Translations under genes and position numbers: made by a program | In this document: positions 51,401-59,612 of the stretch, one piece after another | Position numbering within the stretch: position 1 is the first letter of the stretch | Layout: each line of letters opens with the position of its first letter | NCBI GenBank assembly: GCA_001769275.1 | Contig: MEOQ01000042.1 | Coordinates: 124,001 to 188,000, forward strand | Source of the DNA: Bacteroidetes bacterium GWF2_43_63 | GTDB lineage: Bacteria > Bacteroidota > Bacteroidia > Bacteroidales > DTU049 | Reading direction: 5' to 3' | DNA: 64,000 nucleotides | The notes under the pieces: model-generated | What the model was told of the DNA's origin: nothing | The model's database searches: none | The model's input: only the letters and a program-made list of their open reading frames with translations

Positions 51401-54400
51401 TGACTACGTCGCCATCGGCCAAAGCAGCATTGGTGTATGTTGTACCCCCGGTACCGACATTGCCGCCATTAAGTTTCCACTGATAAGTGGGTGTTCCTCC
51501 ATTGGCCGGTGTTGCCGTAAAAGTAACGCTGGTGCCTGTACAAATGGTGGTAGCCGAAGCTGCAACGGCAACAGACGGAGTAACCGTTGTGTTTACAGTC
51601 ATAGTTACCGGATTCGATGTAGGCGCTGTGGGTGTTACACAGGCTGCTGTCGATGTCATCACGCAAGTGACAATGTCACCATTGTTCAGAGCCCCATTTG
51701 TATAGGTTGTGCCGCCTGTGCCGACATTGGCGCCATTGAGTTTCCACTGATAAGTGGGCGTTCCACCATTGGTTGGGGTTGCTGTGAAAGTTACACTGGT
51801 TCCGGAACAAATACTTGTTGCTGATGCGGCGACCGCAACAGATGCGGTTATTGGCGTGCTCACACTCATAGTGACTGGCGTGGAAGTCGCTGAGGTCGGT
51901 GAAGCACAGGTTGCACTGGAGGTCATCACACAGGTTACTACGTCACTGTTAGCCAGTGCTGCGTTGGTATAGGTTGGGCTGTTGCCGCCGACATTGCCGC
52001 CGTTGAGTTTCCACTGATAGGTTGGTGTTCCACCATTGGTCGGCGTAGCAGTAAATGTTACGCTGGTTCCGGAACAAATACTTGTTGCTGAAGCGCTGAC
52101 AGCAACTGAAGGAGTAACCGCAGTATTGACTGTCATTGTAACGGGAGTCGAAGTGGCCGTGGCGGGAGTTGCGCAGGTTGCCGTCGATGTCATCACACAA
52201 GTAACCACATCGCCAGAAGCCAGTGCGGCATTGGAATACGTTGTTCCACCAGTACCAACATTGGCTCCGTTAAGTTTCCACTGATAGGTCGGTGTTCCGC
52301 CATTTGTTGGGGCTGCCGTGAAAGTAACATTGGTTCCCGAACAGATACTTGTTGCTGAAGCAGAAACAGCAACTGAAGGTGTCACAACTGGATTGACAGT
52401 CATGGTTATGCCTGTAGAAGTAGCCGTTGTTGGAGTTACACATGCTGCTGTCGAAGTCATTACGCAAGTGATAATATTACCATTAGTGAGCGCAGCATTG
52501 GTATAAGTTGCGCCTCCTGTTCCAACATTACTTCCATTGAGTTTCCATTGATAAGTAGGTGTTCCGCCGTTGGTGGGTGTAGCTGTGAAAGTCACACTGG
52601 TTCCAGCGCATATCGATGAAGCCGAAGCGGCCACAGCAATAGATGGAGTAACAACAGGGTTAACCGTCATTGTAATTCCCGTTGATGTAGCAGTGATAGG
52701 TGTTGCACAGGATGCAGTCGATGTCATGATGCAGGTTACAACATCTCCATTTGTTAATGCACTGCTGGTATAGGTTGCGCTATTGGTTCCGACATTGGCA
52801 CCATCGACCTGCCATTGATAAGTCGGTGTGCCGCCATTGGTTGGCGTTGCGGTAAAAGTAACACCGGTTCCGGAACAAATTGAAGTAGCTGATGATGCTA
52901 CTGCCACAGAAGGGGTTACGGTTGTATTAATGGTAGCAACAGCCGGTACACGTGAAAGTGAGCAGCCTGCGCCTTGAACGGTCCAATTGAAATAGGATGG
53001 ATATACAGTCGAACCTGAATTACTTCCTGTTATACTCACAATTCCTGAAAGTGTGTAGGGATAAGTAACGCCGCTGGTCAATCGAACCAATCGCGAACTG
53101 GCCGGAGTAACAAGTCTGTAGCCGGTTCCGGCAGGTATCACCCAGTTGAGGGGAACGGTTGTTGCCGTGGTTCCAATGGTTACAGTTGTTGATTGAAGGG
53201 TAGCACCAGTACTGTTTTGTAAAGAAATAGTCACAGTAGAGTTCGTTTGTCTTTGAGCAACAACAGAAACAAGCGTCATTTCTTCATACACATCAAAAAT
53301 GAGATAGTCTGCGGCGGTAGTCGTACTCCCCGAAAGAGCCGGGCCAACATTAACCGATGTTTCCGGAATATTGTTTTCTACATAATAGGTTGTTGTTGCG
53401 CTAATACTTGGTGTTGTAAAGCTGGTGCCGGTTCCAAGAAGATTTCCACCAGTTGCGGCGTCATACCATTTAATGGTATTTGCACCAGTTGCAGTCAGAG
53501 TGACCGTTCCTGTACCGCAGCGCGATGCACCGGTTGCTGTGGCAGCAGTCGGCAACGTGATGGTGATATAACTCGTCTTGGTCATTGTATTGTTGCCAAG
53601 TGCATTGGTTGCCTTTAGTGAAACATTATATGTTCCGCTCGCGGCATAAGTGTGCGATGGGTTTTGCGATGTGGATGTTTGTCCATCACCAAATGTCCAT
53701 AACCACGAGGTCGGTATGTTGGACGACATATCGGTGAACTGCACTGTGCCTGAACAAAACGGAGCTGTTGCATCGGCAGTGAAATTGGCTACCGGTGCCA
53801 GCGGCCCTGCAGGAATCTGGAACGAATACACGCGTGTTTCTTGCCCCGATGTTGTGGTTACATATTCGCCGGTATGCCAGAAAGTGATTCCATCTGGATC
53901 AAGCGCTGTGTGTGAGTAATCTCCAAATCGGTTATAACTAGACTGTGACCCGGTTCCTGCAACTGCCTGAGTTTCGGTCAGCGTCATGGTTCCAAGCGGG
54001 TCTCCGGCGAGCCGGCCAGTGTAAAATAATCCCGGGAAAATTGTAGTTGAGGATTTTGCATAACAAAGACCAATACTGCCGTTGTCATCCATGGTGGCAC
54101 TGCTCATCCAGCGGGTATGGGTATCGGGGGCATAAATACCCTGCTGATATACACTCCACACGCCTGAAATCTGTCGTAGTTCACACCACATGATGGCTCG
54201 TTGTCTTGGTGTCTCTGCAATTTTCACTCCCCATGATAAAACAACATTGTTATAACCGCTCCACGAGCGCCATGGAGCCCGATACATCAGTACTCCTCCA
54301 ATTCCGTCGAGTTCAACACCGTTGGGTTGTGGAACATCGTCCCAGGATGGGTCATATGAAGCATCGAAAGAACTTGTGTTAATTTGTGTAGCAGCTGAAA

Positions 54401-55397
54401 TGGTGAGTACCCCGGTAGTCCAGTTTGTAGTAGCATTCCAGATTTTTATACCATCAACTCCGCCACCCCAGGCGTTGTCGTAGTAAGCAAAAAACGGCAG
54501 TGGTGTTCCTGCTGTTGGCAGGGTTTGATTGTCGGCAGCATCGGCTGGCAGTGGAACAAAGAATGCCGAAACAGAACCGGTTGTGAAAGTTTGAAAAATT
54601 CCGCGTGCTCCGGCGCCGCCGGTAAGCATTACGCTTCTTTCAAAGACATAAACTTTGTCGGTACTTTGGTTCGATGTCATATAATAACCATCGTGCCAGA
54701 TCGAAAATTTCAGGTAATCCGGGAATTGAGGAGAAACATATTCATAGGCATAATATGCACCGGTGGGATCGTTGGTTTGCGAAATAGCAATAAATATTTC
54801 ATTGCTTGATCCAAACTGGCTTATGAACCAGCGATCGGCAAAGCGGTCATACATAATGATGGGGTCGCCAGCATTACTGGTTTCGCCGAAAAGGGTTCCC
54901 ATGAGAAAACTTTCAATGGTGGCTCCGTTTTTATCAAAAATGCGAACAGTAGTGGCATTGACACTTTGAATATAATGATTGGGCCCTACAGCGCCCGTTG
55001 GGTCGGGAGGAAATGATGTGCTTTGAATACCAGCCCAGTTTTTAATGATGGCTTTGGTTGTCTGAGTGGCATTGTATTTTCCCATCTCAGTCTGAATGAT
55101 GGAAGAATCGTTGCCGTATTCAGGACCATCTGCGGCTGAGTAAATAAAAGTCTGACGTGGTCTGTTCTTACGATCAGGTGATACCCAGGGCTTAGCATTA
55201 AAATCCGGCTCTTCCCAGGGCGTTTCTTTTGTAAGTTCATGAATGGGTTTTGTTAACCAACACCGAACCGGATAGACAACATTAGACCCTTGATTAATTT
55301 GTGGTTGCACCTGGCTCTGTTGCTGAACCTGCGCTTCTGTGCCGTTACTGATTGCAATGAAAGCGATCAGAAAAAATAAATAATAAATCTTCTTCAT
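48444..55397 (-). CDS. Giant type IX secretion cargo protein, 2317 residues, with 15 tandem repeats
   Basis: The signal peptide ends near residue 22 (SNGTEAQ). Residues ~45-545 are paralogous to the 28364 protein (PWVSPDRKNRPRQTFIYSAA, GAVGPNHYIQSVNATTVRIF, MTSNQSTDKVYVFERS). A PKD-like domain follows (~550-630, PTSWLWTFGDGQTSTSQNPS) with another ~180-residue beta region. Fifteen tandem 89-residue units then run from ~825 to ~2155. Each carries SICSGTSVTFTATPTNGG, YQWKLNG and DVVTCVMTS, with two cysteines per unit. The end is a type IX sorting domain (FFPNPTSGNLNVTFIKAINN). Probably a long surface fibre or adhesin. Cysteine pairs suggest one disulfide per repeat. Confidence 0.9.
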   Translation of the reverse strand: MKKIYYLFFLIAFIAISNGTEAQVQQQSQVQPQINQGSNVVYPVRCWLTKPIHELTKETPWEEPDFNAKPWVSPDRKNRPRQTFIYSAADGPEYGNDSSIIQTEMGKYNATQTTKAIIKNWAGIQSTSFPPDPTGAVGPNHYIQSVNATTVRIFDKNGATIESFLMGTLFGETSNAGDPIIMYDRFADRWFISQFGSSNEIFIAISQTNDPTGAYYAYEYVSPQFPDYLKFSIWHDGYYMTSNQSTDKVYVFERSVMLTGGAGARGIFQTFTTGSVSAFFVPLPADAADNQTLPTAGTPLPFFAYYDNAWGGGVDGIKIWNATTNWTTGVLTISAATQINTSSFDASYDPSWDDVPQPNGVELDGIGGVLMYRAPWRSWSGYNNVVLSWGVKIAETPRQRAIMWCELRQISGVWSVYQQGIYAPDTHTRWMSSATMDDNGSIGLCYAKSSTTIFPGLFYTGRLAGDPLGTMTLTETQAVAGTGSQSSYNRFGDYSHTALDPDGITFWHTGEYVTTTSGQETRVYSFQIPAGPLAPVANFTADATAPFCSGTVQFTDMSSNIPTSWLWTFGDGQTSTSQNPSHTYAASGTYNVSLKATNALGNNTMTKTSYITITLPTAATATGASRCGTGTVTLTATGANTIKWYDAATGGNLLGTGTSFTTPSISATTTYYVENNIPETSVNVGPALSGSTTTAADYLIFDVYEEMTLVSVVAQRQTNSTVTISLQNSTGATLQSTTVTIGTTATTVPLNWVIPAGTGYRLVTPASSRLVRLTSGVTYPYTLSGIVSITGSNSGSTVYPSYFNWTVQGAGCSLSRVPAVATINTTVTPSVAVASSATSICSGTGVTFTATPTNGGTPTYQWQVDGANVGTNSATYTSSALTNGDVVTCIMTSTASCATPITATSTGITMTVNPVVTPSIAVAASASSICAGTSVTFTATPTNGGTPTYQWKLNGSNVGTGGATYTNAALTNGNIITCVMTSTAACVTPTTATSTGITMTVNPVVTPSVAVSASATSICSGTNVTFTAAPTNGGTPTYQWKLNGANVGTGGTTYSNAALASGDVVTCVMTSTATCATPATATSTPVTMTVNTAVTPSVAVSASATSICSGTSVTFTATPTNGGTPTYQWKLNGGNVGGNSPTYTNAALANSDVVTCVMTSSATCASPTSATSTPVTMSVSTPITASVAVAASATSICSGTSVTFTATPTNGGTPTYQWKLNGANVGTGGTTYTNGALNNGDIVTCVMTSTAACVTPTAPTSNPVTMTVNTTVTPSVAVAASATTICTGTSVTFTATPANGGTPTYQWKLNGGNVGTGGTTYTNAALADGDVVTCVMTSTATCASPTSATSTPVAITVSTTVVPSVAVAASASTICSGTSVTFTATPTNGGTPTYQWKLNGANVGGSSPTYTNAALNDGDVVTCVMTSTSSCASPTTATSTPVTMTVSSSLIPAVAVAASATTICSGTSVTFTASPINGGTPTYQWKLNGTNVGGNSATYTNAALNNSDVITCVMTSTESCASPTSATSTPVTMTVSTAVVPTVAVSASATSICSGTSVTFTAAPTNGGTPAYQWKLNGSDVGTNSPSYTNAALANGDIITCVMTSSESCATPTSATATPISMTVNTTVIPSVAVAASATSICSGTSVTFNATPTNGGTPTYQWKLNGSNVGPNSATYTNATLNNGDVVTCVMTSSTTCASPTTATSTPVAMTVSTSLVPSVAVSATSNSICSGTSVTFTAAPTNGGTPSYQWLLNGASVGSNSSTYTNALLNNGDAVTCVMTSSESCASPATATSLPVNMTVSSSLTPTVSVSATATSICSGTPVMFTAIPVNGGTPTYQWKLNGTSVGSNSATYNTSSLNNGDVILCEMTSSESCASPAVAASGTITMTVSTSVTPTVSIAASTNSICYGTPVTFTATPINGGTPSYQWTLNGANVGSNSPNFASSMLQNGDVVTCTMISTVSCASASTASSNNIAMIVNPAVAPSVSITSSTNGVCEGTAITFTAAPVNGGSPSYQWLVNGANVGSNMGTFTSTTLSDGDIVSCVISSTAPCVSPVMATSNTVAMEIYPNLTPSVAIASQPTGTVCPGTVKEFTAVATNGGTAPTYEWFIDGVSVGTGSTLNGTYSNGQVVSCTMTSAQPCVMPAIVDANPITVSTYNVTAVTISDNGGSLTSSSTYGNQWYEETSGVVVGAIGQTFNPLTNGVYYVVVTDANGCTSTSNSIDLILESIDENGSASISFFPNPTSGNLNVTFIKAINNGTLKIENAIGELVFEKNITQTAGSVISVDFGAYAPGSYFVTVKDAETEIKEQVIYEK
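48935..52921 (-). repeat. 267-bp tandem repeat array inside the giant gene
   Basis: About fifteen copies of an 89-codon unit, most of them exactly 267 bp apart, with units 3 to 11 highly alike and the two outermost 3' units diverging. Antisense frames of 82 codons recur with the same spacing, which shows the phase is kept. The units code for Ig-like cysteine-paired domains. Confidence 0.85.
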
Positions 55398-55527
55398 GGG
55401 GGTAACTTTGATTTAATCAACAATAATACAATTTTTTCGAATTAATAGTTGCATATGCATTGCTTTTTTAAGCTGTTGTGTTTTTTGGTTCAATCGCAAT
55501 TTATTCATTCATTGCCGTGCTTAAGTG

Positions 55528-56070
55528 TCATTCAGACAGGCGAATAACAATTTGGTTTGTCAGTGAAGTGTTTTGTTCCAACATCATGATGTTAAATGCA
55601 ATCTGCTTGTTTCTTTTCCGAAGGACGTCAATTTTGTACAAAATGTCTATTAATTCTGGCATTTCGGCGATTTTAGCAATTAATGCAGATGTCAACGCAT
55701 TATTCTGATCCATGCTGTGTTTTAAAAATGCCGTATCTAAATCTGTTGCAGCCGGCACAAGTGAGGATTTTTTGAATGAAATATGCCCGAGTTCTTCCAG
55801 CAAAGTATCTGTAGACTGGAAGCCAGCTTCGTCAGTAAAGAACTCAATGCAGGTTGAAGCCGGACTGCTCCCATCCTTAATTTCGCTCAATGAAACCAAA
55901 TAATAGTTTTCTCCGGAACATTGCTTCATCAGTGCCTGTCGCGACTCCTCGTAGTTTTCGGTGGCGACAATGGTAACTTCCAGTTCGCGATAATATTTGG
56001 CCTGTTGTGTATGGCCATACATGCTAAAACAAAGAATGAAAATTACGGAATGGATTATTTTTGTTTTCAT
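55528..56070 (-). CDS. Exported protein of unknown function, 180 residues
   Basis: The signal peptide (MKTKIIHSVIFILCFSMYGH) ends near TQQAKYY. The mature part is helix-rich: ELEVTIVATENYEESRQALM, KDGSSPASTCIEFFTDEAGF, ALTSALIAKIAEMPELIDIL and KQIAFNIMMLEQNTSLTNQI. It contains two cysteines. No family recognised. It follows the 56083 gene by 12 bp and shares its MKTK-type signal start, so they probably form an operon. Likely periplasmic. Confidence 0.65.
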   Translation of the reverse strand: MKTKIIHSVIFILCFSMYGHTQQAKYYRELEVTIVATENYEESRQALMKQCSGENYYLVSLSEIKDGSSPASTCIEFFTDEAGFQSTDTLLEELGHISFKKSSLVPAATDLDTAFLKHSMDQNNALTSALIAKIAEMPELIDILYKIDVLRKRNKQIAFNIMMLEQNTSLTNQIVIRLSE

Positions 56071-56082
56071 AAGGCGGAATTT

Positions 56083-56937
56083 TTATTGATTATTATCGAG
56101 AAGGTTGTTGTAAAGCCAGATTCCTGCGGCAATAACTGCGGCAACAATTCCGAAAAGCATTGCCAGCAATAAAACGCCTAACCCGAAAATCATTGTCAAA
56201 AGCAGCACTCCGCCGCCAATGGCGATCAAACCCCAGGGTGTGGATTTTTCCTTTTTCGGTTTTGAACTGGAATTTTCGGTGGGTTTGCTTACTGTTGTTC
56301 CGGTTGGCGAGCTTTCATAAATGAAGGCGGAGTCCCGGTCAGTTTCTTCTGCTGCAGATGCCGTTTCATGTGTGGCTTTCTGCTTATCAGGCAACAGCGC
56401 AATCAGTAAAAATGCCAGCAGAATAAATGGACCGAAAACCATCAGTGCCACCAATGCGCCACCTGATCCCCATGCTGCAGCAAAACCTGCAATCAGGGCA
56501 ACCGATACAATGGTTGCTATCATTAACGATTTTCCTTTATCGGCTTTTGCGGATTGTGCTGATGTTTCACAGGAGCTTTTGTATCGCGCAATTGCCGGCT
56601 TTGCAAGATTGATTGCCTGTTTGCTGCTTACAGAAATTTTCGACCAGATTTCTTTTACCGGTTTCTTTTTACTTTCTACTTTTTCCAAATGTACAACCGG
56701 GTGATTGTTGCACACAACGAAATTTTCCTGCTTCGGTACATCCAATAAAATTTTTGAAGAATCTGTTTTTTCAATACTCGCAATTTTCATAATTTCACTG
56801 GTTGTGTCATCGTGAAAGCTTGATACTGGTACCTTATTCAGATATCTGAATTCTGAATGATCACTTAATGTATTGCACGATGAAATCACAATCATAAGTG
56901 CAAATGCTATAATGGTGGAAATTATTTTTGTTTTCAT
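56083..56937 (-). CDS. Lipoprotein/membrane protein of unknown function, 284 residues
   Basis: A lipoprotein signal (MKTKIISTIIAFALMIVISS, C at residue 21) is followed by a charged segment (PVSSFHDDTTSEIMKIASIE). Two hydrophobic pairs of helices follow: about 135-180 (IATIVSVALIAGFAAAW and FGPFILLAFLLIALLP) and 235-280 (WGLIAIGGGVLLLTMIFGLG onward). Between them is a Ser/Thr/Lys-rich linker with SSSKPKKEKSTPWG. A lipid anchor plus membrane helices is unusual and may reflect an inner-membrane protein. The start at 56937 gives the lipobox cleanly. Operon with 55528. Confidence 0.62.
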   Translation of the reverse strand: MKTKIISTIIAFALMIVISSCNTLSDHSEFRYLNKVPVSSFHDDTTSEIMKIASIEKTDSSKILLDVPKQENFVVCNNHPVVHLEKVESKKKPVKEIWSKISVSSKQAINLAKPAIARYKSSCETSAQSAKADKGKSLMIATIVSVALIAGFAAAWGSGGALVALMVFGPFILLAFLLIALLPDKQKATHETASAAEETDRDSAFIYESSPTGTTVSKPTENSSSKPKKEKSTPWGLIAIGGGVLLLTMIFGLGVLLLAMLFGIVAAVIAAGIWLYNNLLDNNQ

Positions 56938-57061
56938 AGCTGTTGTTTTTATCAAGGTCTAATTTGTTTGGTGTTGAACCCTGCTGTCTGTCCTTCGACT
57001 CCGCTCAGGATGACAGCGGGATTAAGCATGAAGGTCGGGATTGATATACCTTGTCTTTTAT

Positions 57062-58165
57062 TTAGCGATTCTTTGAATTATATCCGAACGAAGCTCCGAA
57101 GCGCATGCCTTCTTTTGATGGAATGAAATACAAATTCACCGGGATGTTCAGGTTGCCGCTTTTCAATGTCTTTCCAAATGCGAAAACAAATCCCGAAGTC
57201 ATCTTGTAGTTTCCCCGGCTATCGGTGCGCGATACAAGATAGTTTGGGTTTGGCAGACTATCAGTCCATTCTGACCGGAGGTGCCATATTCCCTCGGAGT
57301 AATATCCGTCAGCTTTTTTACTTACAACAATGGTGGGGCCGAACGCAAACTCCCATCCGGAGCGGTTGTTGCGAAGTCCATTCATCAGTGTGAACGACGG
57401 AATAAATAAGCCCTGATCAAGCCCTGATACCAATGGAATGAATTCAAATAATGCCTGAAATGCCCCTTCGTTCAAATACTGAGCTTCCCACTGATAGCCG
57501 AACTGAAACATGGCAGGATAACCATCGAATCCTCCAAGTTGCTGCGGCTGACCAAAAATCTTTGCCTGATCACCCGTAAGAACGGTCATCCCAATTCTCG
57601 GCCCGGATGCATTTAAACGGCCGCTGCGAACATTCTGCGCACTGGCAAATGCGTTTTTATCGGTGAGTTTTATTTTCAGATTCTGATCGAGGGTCATGCC
57701 AAGCAGCTCTTTTATTGAAAGATCAATCATGGCAACAATTTCAGCCGGATTATAGATGTAATCTGTTACAACTGTTTTTACTGCTTTGGCCGAATCAACA
57801 TCAACCATTCGAACGGTGACCATTATGGTGTTATTGCTGAAAGCTTCAACAGATCCGGTAATCATTTTATCGGCACCTATCACTTTCCCGATTTCTGTAA
57901 GTCCCTGCGTATTGTTGCATTCCGGATTGATTTTCTTATCGGTAATTAAGTTGTTCATGTCCCAGCGATCAATGACCGAAAGACTGCTGTTTTTTGCCAG
58001 CTGAATGCGATACAGATTGCCCATTGTAAGCGAAGTGTAGCCCGGCAGGTTGGTGTATATATTAAGGATGGCTACTTTTTCCTGTGCCTGCACAGGAGTA
58101 ATATAAGGAGCAAGATTAATAGCAACAAACAGGCAAATGGCGAAGAAGAAATTTTTTGTTTTCAT
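57062..58165 (-). CDS. CsgG/LpoB-like exported protein with a C-terminal barrel-like region
   Basis: 367 residues with a cleavable signal peptide (MKTKNFFFAICLFVAINLAP, ending PVQAQ). Residues ~27-165 resemble the CsgG/LpoB nucleotide-binding-like alpha/beta fold: KVAILNIYTNLPGYTSLTMG, LSVIDRWDMNNLI, IGKVIGADKMITGSVEAFSN and MVDVDSAKAVKTVV. The C-terminal half (about 185-365) is a run of amphipathic strands (GYPAMFQFGYQWEAQYLNEG, GWEFAFGPTIVVSKKADGYY, GFVFAFGKTLKS) ending FGYNSKNR, barrel-like. Perhaps an outer-membrane protein that senses or exports. The start is ATG 58165. Divergent from the HTH gene, 223-bp gap. Confidence 0.72.
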   Translation of the reverse strand: MKTKNFFFAICLFVAINLAPYITPVQAQEKVAILNIYTNLPGYTSLTMGNLYRIQLAKNSSLSVIDRWDMNNLITDKKINPECNNTQGLTEIGKVIGADKMITGSVEAFSNNTIMVTVRMVDVDSAKAVKTVVTDYIYNPAEIVAMIDLSIKELLGMTLDQNLKIKLTDKNAFASAQNVRSGRLNASGPRIGMTVLTGDQAKIFGQPQQLGGFDGYPAMFQFGYQWEAQYLNEGAFQALFEFIPLVSGLDQGLFIPSFTLMNGLRNNRSGWEFAFGPTIVVSKKADGYYSEGIWHLRSEWTDSLPNPNYLVSRTDSRGNYKMTSGFVFAFGKTLKSGNLNIPVNLYFIPSKEGMRFGASFGYNSKNR

Positions 58166-58303
58166 GACGATTGTTTTTGAAGTTTGATGAAGTAAAATTA
58201 CCACCGGCAGCAGCCCTAATCAAAACGGAAACCCGCATCAATAAATGAATGTAATGCGTTTATCGCCAAAATGCGGAATGTATTGATTTCCGCTTGTCAA
58301 TAA

Positions 58304-58351
58304 TTTGCGATTTTTGCAAATCGGAATTGCTATATTTGCATATTTCGCAAA
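58304..58351 (+). promoter_or_regulatory. Putative promoter and operator of the HTH gene
   Basis: TATATTTG (58331-58338) matches the -7 consensus, with TTTG (58304-58307) 23 bp upstream. An inverted repeat TTTGCGA (58304-58310) and TCGCAAA (58345-58351) straddles it, a possible operator. The ATG follows at 58389. Confidence 0.5.
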
Positions 58352-58388
58352 AACTACTTGGTAGGTTTAATGATTTACCCCGAAAATA

Positions 58389-59372
58389 ATGAACCAAAAA
58401 GACAATACTCAGGACGCATTTATAGATTCGCTGCGCGCTGTAATTCCTTCCGGACATAGTCTGGTGAATGAATTGGCCGATCAGCTCGAATTAAGCATCG
58501 ATAGTGCTTACCGGCGCTTGCGTGGCGAAACAGAATTTTCGCTCAGCGAAATCGTTAAACTATGCAATCATTTTCATATTTCGTTTGATAGTTTTTGCTC
58601 AGCTCAGGGCGAATCGGTGCATTTTCATTACAATTTGCCCGGCGATGAAGCCATGGGATTTCAGCAGTTTGTCGAACACATTCGCGATGGATTGCAGAAG
58701 CTGAAAAGCGCAAAAGACAGCGAAATTATTTATGTGGCCGACGATATTCCTTTTTTTCTGCTCTTTGCTTTTCCGCAATTGGCCTGGTTTAAATGCTACT
58801 ATTGGATGCGTTCGGTTATGAATGTTCTGGAATACCAGCACGGTTTTTTTGAAGATGAAATTGCTCCTGATGTGCTCATGACTGCTGGACAGGAAATTCT
58901 GGAAGCATATCGCATGGCACCTTCAACCGAAATCTGGAGCGAACATACGTTGAACAGCATTCTGAAACAAATTGATTTTTATTCAGAAAGTGGGTTCTTT
59001 AAAGACAGCGAAACATCGCAGAAATTATATGCAGATTTATTGCTTCTGGTTTCTGAAATCCGCACTATGACAGAGTCCGGAACAAAGCGAAAAGATCATG
59101 CAGGAGACAATAATTTTACGTTTTATCTCTGCGATATTGAAATTGGGAATAACTGCATTTATACATCGATTGGTAAAAATAAAAAAGTGTTTCTGCGTCA
59201 TTCAACGTTCAATACCCTTGAAACTGCCGACGAAGTTTTCTGTTCTGCAACACGCGACTGGCTTAATGGTCTTATTCGTAAATCGACGCAACTCAGTGGT
59301 ATGGCTGAAAAACAGAGGAATAAATATTTTCAGTTTTTGCTCGGAGCTGTGAAAAGCAAAATGAATAATTAG
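58389..59372 (+). CDS. Helix-turn-helix regulator-like protein, 327 residues
   Basis: An N-terminal XRE/BetR-like helix-turn-helix (residues ~20-60): HSLVNELADQLELSIDSAYR, RLRGETEFSLSEIVKLCNHF. A ~240-residue C-terminal domain of helices follows, e.g. MGFQQFVEHIRDGLQKLKSA, YWMRSVMNVLEYQHGFFEDE, ILEAYRMAPSTEIWSEHTLN and FYSESGFFKDSETSQKLYAD, which reads like an alpha-helical sensor or TPR-like fold. It ends in a basic KMNN. Probably a transcriptional regulator; its ligand is unknown. Divergent from the CsgG-like operon, so regulation of that operon and itself is plausible. Confidence 0.75.
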   Translation: MNQKDNTQDAFIDSLRAVIPSGHSLVNELADQLELSIDSAYRRLRGETEFSLSEIVKLCNHFHISFDSFCSAQGESVHFHYNLPGDEAMGFQQFVEHIRDGLQKLKSAKDSEIIYVADDIPFFLLFAFPQLAWFKCYYWMRSVMNVLEYQHGFFEDEIAPDVLMTAGQEILEAYRMAPSTEIWSEHTLNSILKQIDFYSESGFFKDSETSQKLYADLLLLVSEIRTMTESGTKRKDHAGDNNFTFYLCDIEIGNNCIYTSIGKNKKVFLRHSTFNTLETADEVFCSATRDWLNGLIRKSTQLSGMAEKQRNKYFQFLLGAVKSKMNN

Positions 59373-59577
59373 GTTTCAGAAGTGATTCTTTCTGTAATAG
59401 TGAATTTTCTAAGCAAGATGCACTATTTTTTTGCTACCGCTCATATTTTTCAACGCACTCAGGTCGCTTTACGTGAATTATGAACAAAGCTTCTACCAGT
59501 ATTCAGCATAGCTCACTGCTCACCGAAGGTGCTCAACCTCAACCTCATCCTCAACCTAACTAACCACTCACAGCTGA

Positions 59578-59612
59578 CTACTTACTCCTCACTACTTACT
59601 CCTCACTACTTA
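59578..59612. repeat. Short 14-bp tandem repeat at the pgk 3' end
   Basis: CTACTTACTCCTCA occurs 2.5 times in tandem. The last codons of the pgk gene (ISSEE, stop) are read from this repeat on the minus strand. The 59373-59577 spacer holds only AACCTCAACCTC low-complexity runs and one CAACGCACTCAGG motif. Confidence 0.7.

Noticed and set aside
48935..52921. Could the regular repeats be a CRISPR array?
   Set aside because: The unit is 267 bp, fully coding, with no short repeat-spacer alternation.
48562..55240. Many 60-135 codon antisense frames across the giant cargo gene, several exactly 267 bp apart
   Set aside because: They repeat with the tandem array and have valine/alanine-threonine compositions dictated by the opposite strand; they are shadows of the 2317-residue gene.
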